The notes beneath the pieces were generated by a model, which searched no databases, was not told the origin of the DNA, and worked only from the letters and a program-made list of their open reading frames with translations. A program made the position numbers and the translations under genes. From Bremerella alba (GTDB taxonomy: Bacteria; Planctomycetota; Planctomycetia; Pirellulales; Pirellulaceae), in the NCBI RefSeq assembly GCF_013618625.1, contig NZ_JABRWO010000001.1:1-64000 (forward strand): DNA of 64,000 nucleotides, given 5' to 3'. Below are positions 8,679 through 18,043 of this stretch, piece by piece. Each line of letters starts with the position of its first letter. Within the stretch, counting starts at the first letter, position 1.

Positions 8679-10892
8679 TTACTCTTGCTCGTCGGCAACC
8701 GTTGTCTTTCCAGTGGTATCGATAAGCCCTTTGAAGCCTGGACCACCTCCAGCAACAAATCCATGACTTGCCCCAGATTCATCAGGTGAGACCCAGAACG
8801 AGTACAGTCGACCGTTTTGAAGATGAAAGCGGAATCTTATCGGCTCGCCAGCAAGGGACGAAAGATCGCTCCCTTCTTTCCAGGTAACTTCTTTAAGTGT
8901 GCTGTTTTCGGATATGACATGGCAATCTTCCGCCGAATATTTTTCGAGGACATCTCCATCTTTGTTGATGACATCCACAGTCAGTTTTCCTTCGGGACAG
9001 TCGACGTTTACAAAAAGGCGATTCCCTTGAAATACGACCGGCCTTGTCGTCAAGCTACCCCCAAGCCCGTCGGCATCCACGGATGCGAAGCCGTCCCTTC
9101 TTAGCTTGGCTATTCCCGTTGACGCATTGGCGTACATACCGTTGGCATCGATCGGCAGATTCTTTCTCTCGGGGTCGCCTTGAAAACCGGTGTAATAGAA
9201 CCACAGCTCGTCTCCCATTACCAAGCAAATCGCAGAGTTGGAATGGAGATAGCCTCGATCCCAGGCACCTTCCTCTCGGGAAGCTCCAATGAAAGGTGTG
9301 CGGTCGTCCGGTCGATGCCAATGGAAACCGTCACGGCTGAACCCAAGATGGATCTCCGTTAGCTTCGGAACACCTTCCTTCGCACAGGTTCCGTTGTCCG
9401 GACCTTGATAGATAGCTAAAGCTCCTAACATCAACGATTCGTAGGCCACGGCATCCAGGTTGTAAAGCGAAGGAGTGGTTGGCTTACCAGTACGATCCGG
9501 AAAAGCATAAAACCAATGGTCGTCTGGCAAATCTAAGTTATCTGCCCGCATCCACCTCACTTGGTCAGATACGGGGGCACCTGCCAGAAAATCGTCGCAT
9601 TCGCTGTAGTTTCGGCTTCGGCCATGCCATCCAGACCGGATACTATAAACCCATTTTTCGCGAAAGGGATTGAAGAAGATTGTGCTACGATCTCCCATGG
9701 AGCCTGTGGCGACCGGTTGGCTCCACTGGATGCCATCGGCAGAAGTGAAGCTTTCGCCCCCTTGAGGACGGCTCCAGATCAGCATCTTGAAACGTTGTGC
9801 TGCGTCGTCTGTGAATGGATCGAAGATTACGGCCGCTGAGTCACGAACTCCCTTGCGAGGGACGATTCTGTTGGTGCCAGGAACGACCTCAAGTTCAGGG
9901 CGTTCCCAATGAAGGCCATCTTTGCTTTCTATGTAGGCTGTTCCATCGAACCAACCAGCGCAATACCACATTTTGAAACGATTGTCGTTATGGTCGTACC
10001 AGACTCCGCCACTAAAGGGCGCGGCCATCGGAGAGTTTCCGCTTGAGGTGCCTAACTCAAGATCGGTTTTGGGAGATACAATTGGGTTGCCCTCGAACTT
10101 GCGTGCCTTGTGCCAGGTACGCGTCAAGGTCGTCGATTCAATAAGAAAGTCATCGACAAACAGCTGACGTCCTACGTCGATGGCAATATTCTCCGGAGGA
10201 AACTCAACATAAGGAACTGGAAGTGGGGAGTCATCTTTCGCGATGACATTCTCCGGAGGCCACATCGCGGGCAGACGGATTGAGTTGTAAAGTAACTCGC
10301 CTTGATTCTCTGACCAAGGCTTGGGTTGCCACTTCGTTATCTTCGTATTTGCCGGCAATAGTAAAACAGCCCACTTGTCGACCTTTAACGTTTCGTCTTT
10401 TTGCAACGTCTTGCGGAATGCTGAGACGCGATCGATCTTGTTCTTGCCAAAGAGTTGAAACTCATCCTCGGAAAGCTTTTCAAATCCTTGGTTGATTAAA
10501 CCGTCTTCTTGGCTTGCGGCACCAGGTTGATCGCTATTTGGCGTCAAGGCGAAAACGACTCCTGGGCTTGTACATCGCATGCGAAACCCATCAATGCTTG
10601 TCGTCGCGATGCTCATGCCTTGAAAACGTTTGGGAACCGTAGGTGCCGTATATTCCCGATCTAAAAAGAGTATCGCTCCCTTTTGAAATAGCTCGAGTTC
10701 AACCGGAATGAAGAATTCTATCCCCGGGGCTGGATAGCTCTCTGGCTGCGATGAATCGCTACTTGAGTCCGCTCCGCTTACTTGCATAAGTGGATGCGAC
10801 AAAATAAATGCCATGCCTATCGCCAGTGGCAATATGGCGAGCGGCAAGGATGTTCGCGTTTTTTTTGGTGAGCGTGAAGAGAAGGTGTGCAT
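8679..10892 (-). CDS. secreted beta-propeller glycosidase-like protein
   Basis: A 737-residue exported protein with a signal/anchor at about residues 17-40 followed by a Ser/Asp-rich linker. Residues about 45-235 form an N-terminal module that I do not recognise. From about residue 240 a LFVDDFLIE motif leads into repeated propeller blades with Trp/Tyr-rich strands (FKMWYCAGWFDG, SKDGLHWERPE, IQWSQPVATG, DGFHWHRP), as in GH32/GH43/GH68-type five-bladed propellers and the related planctomycete hypothetical proteins. The C-terminal 110 residues look like a beta-sandwich (VDVINKDGDVLEKY). I cannot assign catalytic acids. It probably binds or cleaves a sugar. It lies downstream of a DUF1559 gene and upstream of the BASS transporter on the same strand. 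Confidence 0.7.
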   Translation of the reverse strand: MHTFSSRSPKKTRTSLPLAILPLAIGMAFILSHPLMQVSGADSSSDSSQPESYPAPGIEFFIPVELELFQKGAILFLDREYTAPTVPKRFQGMSIATTSIDGFRMRCTSPGVVFALTPNSDQPGAASQEDGLINQGFEKLSEDEFQLFGKNKIDRVSAFRKTLQKDETLKVDKWAVLLLPANTKITKWQPKPWSENQGELLYNSIRLPAMWPPENVIAKDDSPLPVPYVEFPPENIAIDVGRQLFVDDFLIESTTLTRTWHKARKFEGNPIVSPKTDLELGTSSGNSPMAAPFSGGVWYDHNDNRFKMWYCAGWFDGTAYIESKDGLHWERPELEVVPGTNRIVPRKGVRDSAAVIFDPFTDDAAQRFKMLIWSRPQGGESFTSADGIQWSQPVATGSMGDRSTIFFNPFREKWVYSIRSGWHGRSRNYSECDDFLAGAPVSDQVRWMRADNLDLPDDHWFYAFPDRTGKPTTPSLYNLDAVAYESLMLGALAIYQGPDNGTCAKEGVPKLTEIHLGFSRDGFHWHRPDDRTPFIGASREEGAWDRGYLHSNSAICLVMGDELWFYYTGFQGDPERKNLPIDANGMYANASTGIAKLRRDGFASVDADGLGGSLTTRPVVFQGNRLFVNVDCPEGKLTVDVINKDGDVLEKYSAEDCHVISENSTLKEVTWKEGSDLSSLAGEPIRFRFHLQNGRLYSFWVSPDESGASHGFVAGGGPGFKGLIDTTGKTTVADEQE

Positions 10893-11050
10893 TCGACGGA
10901 TCTCGGTAGGAGTGAAGTGTCTTGATTTGCGGGAATCGAAAACGCGCGAGAACTGCCGGTTCGTGACACAGATCCTTTCACAAGATCTGGATGCATTAAC
11001 GCGACGGCTTTGCGGTCTGAAGGTGTTAGGAAAGAGGGCATTAGAGAACG

Positions 11051-12052
11051 TTAGTATTCGCCAACAACTTCTCCCCCTTGAGCCGTGCTAAGAGAACGCC
11101 AGGTAACGGTGTCGATCGTTTCGCTAAAGAAACGTACCGAACCATCGCACAGTGTCGCGTTAACGCCGCCCGTGTGTCGACTTCGTGGGGCAATGACCAC
11201 CTCTTGAATACTGTCCCAGTTGCTGGCAAGCAATACGCAACTGGCAACGTTGTTCCATGCCGTGTCGAGCGGACAACCACGTGTGGATTGATCAGGTGCA
11301 CTGGAATTGGGTGTTAGAAAGCCGTTGAACGTTTGCCCGCCCTTGGCGTAACTGATTTCGCTGACGATGAGATTGTTGGTTGTTTGATCGGAGGTAATCA
11401 CTTCCGAGGTCATGAGCGTGTTGGATAGCCCATCGGTGATATCCCGAAACCCCTGGCCTTCTTGCTGACTAAATGGAGCACCCTGAAAAGCTAAACCATC
11501 CTGAGCTGTTTGGCCGTAGTTGGTATTTCCAAAATTGACAACATAGCTGCCGGTCCATGTCGAGTAATTGTCTTCGGCGGTTGTTCCCAAACAGGTTTGG
11601 ATCATTTTATCGGATGGACACCCAAACATGGGCACTTGAACTTGGCGTGCCGCCGCATTGTGGGTGGTTCCTGCCCAGGGACGATTATGATCGATCAGGC
11701 TATCTAGCCCAGACTGCTCAACGAAAGGCAAAATCATGATGTACCACGATCCGTGATCGATCCAAGACACATTGGACACGGGGTCACTGGGGCCAGATCC
11801 GCCCCCGGCATTTCCTTTCATACGAGAGCCGGGAACCAAAGTATTGTGCGTGTCGTGGTAGTTGTGCATTGCTAAGGCCAATTGCTTTTGCTGATTGGTG
11901 CATTGCATACGACGGGCAGCTTCCCGCGCTTGTTGGACAGCCGGCAAAAGCAAAGCGATCAAAATCCCAATGATTGCGATGACGACTAAAAGTTCCACCA
12001 GGGTAAAGCCGCGTTTTATTTGAACGTTCAAAGAGAATAGCTCCACTGACAT
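11051..12052 (-). CDS. DUF1559 protein with type IV pilin-like N-terminus
   Basis: A 333-residue protein. I place the start at ATG 12052, because the extra 62 codons available upstream do not look like protein and the prepilin leader then begins near the N-terminus. The leader reads KRGFTLVELLVVIAIIGILIALLLP, with cleavage expected between Gly15 and Phe16, followed by QQAREAARRMQC. The body carries the DUF1559 pattern (LALAMHNYHDTHN, later GLSNTLMTSEV, and the C-terminal ATLCDGSVRFFSETID segment). These proteins are hugely expanded in planctomycetes and are thought to be pseudopilin-like surface or secretion components. It heads a string with the glycosidase-like, BASS and lipoprotein genes and is divergent from the XylR-like regulator at 12366. 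Confidence 0.92.
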   Translation of the reverse strand: MSVELFSLNVQIKRGFTLVELLVVIAIIGILIALLLPAVQQAREAARRMQCTNQQKQLALAMHNYHDTHNTLVPGSRMKGNAGGGSGPSDPVSNVSWIDHGSWYIMILPFVEQSGLDSLIDHNRPWAGTTHNAAARQVQVPMFGCPSDKMIQTCLGTTAEDNYSTWTGSYVVNFGNTNYGQTAQDGLAFQGAPFSQQEGQGFRDITDGLSNTLMTSEVITSDQTTNNLIVSEISYAKGGQTFNGFLTPNSSAPDQSTRGCPLDTAWNNVASCVLLASNWDSIQEVVIAPRSRHTGGVNATLCDGSVRFFSETIDTVTWRSLSTAQGGEVVGEY

Positions 12053-12365
12053 GTAGGAAAAGAATGAAAACAAAACGCTTCGCAAGATCTCTAGTAACGC
12101 TGAAAACGAATCCGGATTGCCATGAGAAAGTTCGCAATGAGATGCCTGCGGGCTACAGCGGGCTACTTGTCTCGATGCACAAGGCTTTTTCCAGTCTGGC
12201 ATTATCCATAGGCAGACAGATGAAATCCATTGCCTCAATTAGTTAATCTATTGCGTAATATTGTCATCCGACATTAAACTGAATTCGTTAGATATTGCCC
12301 TTCGTGGCTCAATTACTGGGTTTTCACCCAAAAGGTCCTCGGCGTGCCATGCCAGTGTGTGTTGA
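12053..12365. promoter_or_regulatory. divergent promoter region between DUF1559 and xylR-like genes
   Basis: This 313-bp spacer must contain both promoters. The segment 12240-12300 is AT-rich and is the likely regulatory core, but I could not define boxes or a clear operator. Autoregulation and control of the 12052-6823 gene string by the divergent regulator is an inference from layout. Confidence 0.4.
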
Positions 12366-13526
12366 ATGTCCGATCGATTTCAAATTGCTCTCCTCGTCGA
12401 AACGTCACGCGGCCACGGTAGGCAGATTATCGAGGGTGTGGCTCGTTATTCTGCGGAGCACGGTCCTTGGTCGCTTCGCATGGAGCCACGTAACCTCAAT
12501 GATCCTCCACCAAGTTGGCTAAAATTCTGGGATGGCGATGGAATTATTGTCCGATGCGACTCTGCAGCTATGGCCAAGGCTATTCAGGCAACAAAGCTTC
12601 CAGTAATCGATGTGCGCGGTGGAGTTCCCGAGGCTAATTTCCCACTGGTTGGTGTTGATAATAATGCCATTACAGATGCCTCGTTCGAGCATTTTCAGCA
12701 GCGGGGATATCGGCATATCGCTTGGTACGATTTCGGGATCCGTAAACTCAGCTGGGGCAACCAACGCCGAGCACGATTGATCCAGCGTGCCAACCAAACC
12801 GGCATCACTTGCAGTGTCTTTTCAACAAAGCAGAAAAGGCCAAGTATCACGACGCAATCACAACACGCGTTTAGCGACCTTATCAACTGGCTCGCTCAAC
12901 TTCCGCGCCCAACTGGGATTTTGGCTTGCGATGACGAACAGGCTCACTTGATATTGGACGCCGCTCAGCATTTGGAAATACAAGTCCCCAATGACTTAGC
13001 CGTCCTTGGAATTGACAATGACGAAGTGTTTTGTCGTGTCTCCAACCCTCCTCTGAGTAGCGTCGACGTCAACGCTGTGGCGGTTGGGTACAAAGCGGCT
13101 GAAATGCTTCACCGGCAATTGCAAAATAAGCAGGTTCCTAGTCGGACACTACTTCCGCCACGCGGAGTCGTCACGCGACAGTCTTCAGATATTATCGCCG
13201 TAGAAGATCCAGAGGTCGCGTCAGCGCTTAACTACATTCGCGAGAATGCTTGCCAACCAATTCAAGCGTCAGACGTAGCTGAATTCTTATCTGTATCAAG
13301 AAGTACGTTAGATCGATACTTCCAAGTCGCCATTGGGCAGACCACGACTGATGCGATCATGCAAGCGCGACTTGGTCAAGTTAAAACGGATCTTGTTAAT
13401 ACCGACCTACCTCTGAAATCGATCGCAGCCCGATCAGGCTTTGCTTCGGTTCAACACCTGGCCAACCTCTTTCGAGAACGTGTTGGTACAACGCCGGGCA
13501 ACTACCGCAAAGACATGCGATATTAA
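12366..13526 (+). CDS. XylR-type AraC family transcriptional regulator
   Basis: A 386-residue regulator with a LacI/periplasmic-binding-protein-like sensor domain (residues about 5-275) and a C-terminal AraC HTH pair (about 285-383). The sensor shows typical XylR text: ALLVETSRGHGRQIIEG near the start, GVDNNAITDASFEHFQQRGYRHIAW in the middle and ILACDDEQAHLI...VLGIDNDE later. The DNA-binding domain has ASDVAEFLSVSRSTLDRYF and LKSIAARSGFASVQHLANLFRERVGTTPGNYR. E. coli XylR binds xylose; members in planctomycetes are numerous with mostly unknown sugars. It is divergent from the DUF1559/glycosidase-like string and convergent with the iduronate-sulfatase-like gene, so a sugar or glycoside inducer is plausible. 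Confidence 0.92.
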   Translation: MSDRFQIALLVETSRGHGRQIIEGVARYSAEHGPWSLRMEPRNLNDPPPSWLKFWDGDGIIVRCDSAAMAKAIQATKLPVIDVRGGVPEANFPLVGVDNNAITDASFEHFQQRGYRHIAWYDFGIRKLSWGNQRRARLIQRANQTGITCSVFSTKQKRPSITTQSQHAFSDLINWLAQLPRPTGILACDDEQAHLILDAAQHLEIQVPNDLAVLGIDNDEVFCRVSNPPLSSVDVNAVAVGYKAAEMLHRQLQNKQVPSRTLLPPRGVVTRQSSDIIAVEDPEVASALNYIRENACQPIQASDVAEFLSVSRSTLDRYFQVAIGQTTTDAIMQARLGQVKTDLVNTDLPLKSIAARSGFASVQHLANLFRERVGTTPGNYRKDMRY

Positions 13527-13584
13527 GGAGCGTTCGCCTAATTGCGATCTAAGTTCTTTCTCTGGGTGACTTCGCTTCTTCGCT

Positions 13585-15051
13585 TTACAAACGAGCGGGG
13601 TTCACTGGCACGGTGGGCGTCTTGCCTGACGCTTTCTTTTTCAGTTTGATGCGTAGCGATGCCATCACCGCTTGGGCTCGCTCGTCAGGATCTTGAGCCA
13701 GGTTATGAAACTCGTTCGGATCGGTGTGATGATCGTATAGCTCCACGCCATATTTGCCGTCGCTCCACTCGGTATAGCGGTATCGATCGGTGCGGATGCT
13801 GCACCCCATGACCATCTCTCCCAAGCGGTCGTCGGCCGGTCTAAGGACTTGCGTGATGGCTTGGCCGTTCCATTCTGCATGCGGATTATTGATCAATCGA
13901 CGCAGGCTACGACCGGCCAGATTGTCCGGCGTCTCGACTCCCGCCAGATCGGCTACCGTCGGATAGATATCGACGAACTCAACAATTCGATCACAGGCTC
14001 CTTGCCGTTTCTGACCAGGAGCATGAACGATCAACGGAGCGCGAGCCGCTTGCTCGAACAGAGTACGCTTCTGCCAGATACCATCGTGCTCGCCCAGATG
14101 GTAACCATGATCGCTCCAGAAAACGACGATCGTATTCTCGGCGATCCCCAACTCGTTCAACGCCGACAGCAGACGGCCGATCTGGGCATCCACCATCGAG
14201 ACACACGCGTAGTAGGCCTGCGTCGCCTTTAACAATGTCGGTTCGTCGAGACCATAGTTCGGCACGGGGCAATTGTGTGCCAGCGCGGCTGTAGGGATAT
14301 CGTTGCGGTCATTCTCCGGGGCGTAAGGTAATCGCAAAGAATCGAGCGGGTACATCTCGAAAAACTCTTTGGGAGCCACGTAAGGCGTATGAGGTCGAAA
14401 GAAGCCCACGCCCAGAAAGAATGGTTCGTCCTTCTTTTCATGCATGATCTTGATTGCTTCGGTGGCAACCATGCCGTCGGTCTGCTCCTGGGCGGTCCCC
14501 TCGGCGGCTAACCAACTAAGGGCCCCGCTGATCTGGCGATGTGGTTCAGCATTGAAAATCTGCGCCTCTTCGGCCTTGTCACGTCCCTTGGGATTGATCG
14601 TTCTATCCCACGAAGGAGGATCGTCGAAGCCATCGGTTCCAATCGCTGCTGGCACGTTGTAGTGATAGATCTTTCCTACGCGTGCCGTGAAGTAGCCCGC
14701 TTTTTGAAAAGCCTGCGACAACGTCACCACATCGGGCACTTTGTCGCGGAAGTGACGGTCGAGATCATACACTTTGATCTGATCGGGCCGCAGTCCCGTC
14801 ATTACCGATGCCCGAGTCGGATTGCATAGCGGCAATTGGTTATAAGCCCGCCGAAAGCACGTTCCCTCGGCTGCCAAGCGATCGATGTTCGGTGATTTCG
14901 CGACGACATCGCCATAACATCCAAGCGTGCAAGCCAAGTCGTCCACGGCAATGAACAACACATTCGGCTTGGCAGCATGGGCAGGCGCCCCGTGGAGAAG
15001 CAGAACAACCAGCGCACAAAGAACCGGTAAGGCAGAATGAACTGGTTTCAT
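13585..15051 (-). CDS. iduronate-2-sulfatase-like secreted sulfatase
   Basis: A 488-residue protein from ATG 15051. A longer frame extends 80 codons upstream, but the signal peptide (residues 1-26, ending HAAKPN) sits exactly at this start. Metal-binding Asp residues occur in [15 protein letters not shown] (37-38). The formylglycine motif is CNPTR at 76-80; Thr in place of the more common Ser or Ala at the fourth position is tolerated by the C-x-P-x-R rule. Iduronate-2-sulfatase hallmarks follow: [55 protein letters not shown] and the C-terminal [21 protein letters not shown]. It likely removes sulfate from sulfated glycans in the periplasm. It is convergent with the XylR-like gene 58 bp away. 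Confidence 0.93.
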   Translation of the reverse strand: MKPVHSALPVLCALVVLLLHGAPAHAAKPNVLFIAVDDLACTLGCYGDVVAKSPNIDRLAAEGTCFRRAYNQLPLCNPTRASVMTGLRPDQIKVYDLDRHFRDKVPDVVTLSQAFQKAGYFTARVGKIYHYNVPAAIGTDGFDDPPSWDRTINPKGRDKAEEAQIFNAEPHRQISGALSWLAAEGTAQEQTDGMVATEAIKIMHEKKDEPFFLGVGFFRPHTPYVAPKEFFEMYPLDSLRLPYAPENDRNDIPTAALAHNCPVPNYGLDEPTLLKATQAYYACVSMVDAQIGRLLSALNELGIAENTIVVFWSDHGYHLGEHDGIWQKRTLFEQAARAPLIVHAPGQKRQGACDRIVEFVDIYPTVADLAGVETPDNLAGRSLRRLINNPHAEWNGQAITQVLRPADDRLGEMVMGCSIRTDRYRYTEWSDGKYGVELYDHHTDPNEFHNLAQDPDERAQAVMASLRIKLKKKASGKTPTVPVNPARL

Positions 15052-15511
15052 GATGGCTCTCGAAAAGATTTCGCCGCGAAAAATGGATCTCCAGGAAGAC
15101 GACAACTTCCATCGTACCCCAACCTCGCTACCGAGATCGAGCCCTGACGAAATCATCTCGAACCGGAGTATCCATTGGCAATAGCATCCCAAGCATCGAC
15201 AGAACGGACAAAATTTCAGGGACCAAGAAAATAGCCCAAGGTGGCCCCGATATGGCCGTCCTCTAGCCTGCGTCCAAACAGCTGAAAGCACCTATTATCT
15301 GGATCGAAAGGGGAAAGCCCTGAACCGTCTGCGTCCCAGATGCTGGCCACCACTCAATTGGCCACGGGCACGAAAGGCCGTAACGAGTTGATAACTTTTC
15401 CTATCTGACGCCCTAGATGAAGTTGACTTGGGTCACACACATCGTTGGCCGTGATCTTCGTATCGTGTATTCAGTAGAACACACTTGCCGGATCTCATCA
15501 TAGACTACCCA
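15052..15511. other. 460 bp intergenic, no gene supported
   Basis: Upstream of the iduronate-sulfatase-like gene and downstream of the amidohydrolase, both on the minus strand. The left part continues the sulfatase frame without protein-like composition. It presumably carries the sulfatase promoter; no convincing boxes or terminator were found. Confidence 0.45.
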
Positions 15512-17206
15512 TCATGGCGTAGTCGCCGTTGTGGCAGAATAGACGGTCTTACCACCAACTACCGTTTGCAAAACGCGGACATCTCGAATTTGCTGCGGTT
15601 CTAGCGAAAGTGGATCCTGATCCACGATCACAAAGTCGGCAAGTTTTCCAGGAACAAGACTTCCCTTGATATCTTCCTCGAAGTTCTGCCATGCGGCATC
15701 AATGGTAACGGCTCGCAGCGCAGCACTGACTGGGATGCTTTCTTGAGAACCAAGTACCTTGCCGCCACTTGTTTCGCGATTGGCCGCTACCCAGACCAGT
15801 TGCAATGGATCGACTGGAGTTACCGGCGTGTCGTCATGTACCGTGAATGGGACCGATTTCTGTAAAGTCGTCGCAAGCGGGCTGATACGACTTCCTCGCT
15901 CGGGGCCCAAAAAGATGTCGCGATGCCGGTCTCCCCAGTAATAGACGTGCCCAACAAAGTAGGAAGGACTTACGCCGAGCTCATGCATTTTTTCGATCTG
16001 GTCTTCACGCATCATCTGAGCATGCTCGATGCGATGGCGTGCATCGGTTCGGGGGAATTCCTTCTGGGCTTGCTCGTAGGCGTAAAGTATGTCATCGATC
16101 GCCGCATCTCCGTTACCATGAGTGGCAATCTGAAACCCCGCCCGGTGCAATGTCTTCACTTTCTGAGTGAGTTCCTCTCGGCTACGAAATGGTAGGCCTC
16201 GATGTTCACCGGATCTGTAATAAGGTTCACGGAGATAACCCGTGTACCCTTGGATAGAGCCATCTTGCATTAATTTAATTGCCCCAGCTTTAAGAAGTGG
16301 GGAGTCTAGGTCTAATACTTCCGCACGGGCCTTCGCGTACGGCCCACCAGAGGTCATGGTCACAATGCGGAAGGAGAGGATGTCTTCTGCGATTGCACGC
16401 TTCAATAAACTAACTGAACGAGTTCCTCCATGAGCAATTACAGTAGTGGTTACGCCTTGACTAACGTACTGCTCAACAGCAGCCTTCACAGCTGCCAATT
16501 CATTTTCATCTGAATTGCGTGGAATGTGGCGTGTAATGAGCCCACCACACTCTTCTAGAACACCATTTGGATCCCCTGTTTCGGGATTTTTGCGAATGTG
16601 CGAGCCCTTGGAGACCTTAGTGTCTCGAGTAACCTTTGCAATCTCCAACGCCTTTGAGTTTGCCACGCCGAGATGACCCGATGTATGCCCAATCCAAATT
16701 GGATGAACCTTTGATACTTTGTCCAGATCATTTCGCGTAGGATGACGCTGTTCTTTCATCAGGGTGTCATCATATCCCCGCCCTCTAATCCAGGTTCCAG
16801 CGGGAACCTGAGAAGCTTGCTCTTTTAATACGGAAATCAATTCATCGATCGTTTGAATTTTGCCAATCGGAGGACTGCTTAAGTCGACTAGTGTTATGCC
16901 GACTCGGCCTGAACCAGGAAAGTGGTCGTGCGCTGCATACAAACCAGGCAAAATTGCCTTGTGCTGTAAATCGTGCATTTCCGTTGTTGCTGCTGATAGC
17001 TTTTGTATCTCCTCATTGGTTCCCACGGCGAGGATCTTGTTTCCACGGATCGCCATGGCCTGGGCGACATCGTCATCTTCGTCAAGCGTGATGACTGTTC
17101 CGTTGAAGTAGATGGCGTCTGCGATCTCTTGTGCCCATGAAATCGTTGAGGTCGAGTATAAGACCAGCCAGAAAAACGCCAGGGTTGTGTATTTCACGAA
17201 GGACAT
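15512..17206 (-). CDS. YtcJ-like amidohydrolase (amidohydrolase 3 family), exported
   Basis: A 564-residue protein with a signal peptide (residues 1-25, ending ISWAQE). The start ATG 17206 has an AGGAG Shine-Dalgarno a few bases upstream. The amidohydrolase metal motif is HDH at 93-95 in LYAAHDHFPG; further metal or catalytic residues are expected in the THGNGDAAIDD and RHRIEHAQMM blocks and in the VHDDTPVTPVDP block. The C-terminus has the usual GSLVPGKLADFVIVDQDPL segment that returns to the small beta-sandwich. Members hydrolyse amide bonds in diverse substrates and most are uncharacterised. The periplasmic location is inferred. It is separated from neighbours by more than 250 bp on both sides, so it may be transcribed alone. 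Confidence 0.9.
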   Translation of the reverse strand: MSFVKYTTLAFFWLVLYSTSTISWAQEIADAIYFNGTVITLDEDDDVAQAMAIRGNKILAVGTNEEIQKLSAATTEMHDLQHKAILPGLYAAHDHFPGSGRVGITLVDLSSPPIGKIQTIDELISVLKEQASQVPAGTWIRGRGYDDTLMKEQRHPTRNDLDKVSKVHPIWIGHTSGHLGVANSKALEIAKVTRDTKVSKGSHIRKNPETGDPNGVLEECGGLITRHIPRNSDENELAAVKAAVEQYVSQGVTTTVIAHGGTRSVSLLKRAIAEDILSFRIVTMTSGGPYAKARAEVLDLDSPLLKAGAIKLMQDGSIQGYTGYLREPYYRSGEHRGLPFRSREELTQKVKTLHRAGFQIATHGNGDAAIDDILYAYEQAQKEFPRTDARHRIEHAQMMREDQIEKMHELGVSPSYFVGHVYYWGDRHRDIFLGPERGSRISPLATTLQKSVPFTVHDDTPVTPVDPLQLVWVAANRETSGGKVLGSQESIPVSAALRAVTIDAAWQNFEEDIKGSLVPGKLADFVIVDQDPLSLEPQQIRDVRVLQTVVGGKTVYSATTATTP

Positions 17207-17462
17207 GCAGGCTCCTGCTCGGACTAAATTTTAGGGAGGGGAGTATTTATAAAACGTGGCACTCCAAAGTCGTTCTCGAAGTGCTTCCTAGATACCAAAG
17301 TACGCATACGATGTCGCTAAATGCGACTGAATCAGTTCTTTAGGAAGAGGTCGCATTGACCACCCAATATCGTCCTTCGCGTCTAAGGGATGTACCCCGT
17401 GTTCGACTTGCCTTGTTCCCTAAGGCATGGGCAACAACGATTTAACTTGGGCAATGGTTTGA

Positions 17463-17879
17463 TCAGCCTGCATCAGGCACAGGAGTGGTGGACAATTCCA
17501 GATCAATCTGATTACTGCCGGGACTCACCTCATAGATCAGAAAATCATTCCCGTAGTAATGAATCGGAATGATTGACGTAGCCGTAGTCACTGGCTCTCT
17601 CGGCTCAACCTCCATGGGCGAGACTCGCACTTCATGTTCGCCCGTTTTGGCTCCTAGTTCCCGGGATGTATATCTCAACTGGTAATTGCCCGAAGCATCG
17701 GTGATTCCGTAGCTTTCTCGCCCGCCGGTACTAGGGGTGAACGTCACCACAACCTGAGGTACCGGTTCCCCGTCTAAGGAAACGGTACCTGACACGCTAC
17801 CCAAGCCGTCTCCAGTACCGTAGCCGCAACCCGATATACAAAGGCAGACACAAATGATCAAAAACAAACGATTGAACAT
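17463..17879 (-). CDS. small lipoprotein with carboxypeptidase-regulatory-like fold
   Basis: A 138-residue lipoprotein from ATG 17879; ten further codons upstream are open but would put residues before the compact signal MFNRLFLIICVCLCISGC. The lipobox is CISGC (lipidated Cys18). The mature protein contains VSGTVSLDGEPVPQVVVTFTP and ITDASGNYQLRYTS, the Gly-rich beta-strand pattern of carboxypeptidase-regulatory domains. It follows the DUF1559 gene at 18044-19030 by 164 bp on the same strand, the same partnership seen at 12052-6823. Function unknown; probably anchored on the periplasmic side of the inner or the outer membrane. Confidence 0.82.
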   Translation of the reverse strand: MFNRLFLIICVCLCISGCGYGTGDGLGSVSGTVSLDGEPVPQVVVTFTPSTGGRESYGITDASGNYQLRYTSRELGAKTGEHEVRVSPMEVEPREPVTTATSIIPIHYYGNDFLIYEVSPGSNQIDLELSTTPVPDAG

Positions 17880-18043
17880 GGCGAAACCGAGAAGAGATTG
17901 AATAGTCATTTATCGAGTTCCATTGCAGCAAAGGCAAACAAAGGTAAATCAACCAAGGGAACGCCAAACATCTGTCCAAAATCCCCACTTCCAATTGATG
18001 CCTGCGAAGGCACGCAGGCAGTCATGTTGGATGTCTTTGATCT

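Noticed and set aside
17290-17390. Short inverted repeats (GTCGC/GCGAC) upstream of the amidohydrolase
   Set aside because: Only 5-6 bp arms in a region with no other signal; not distinguishable from chance.
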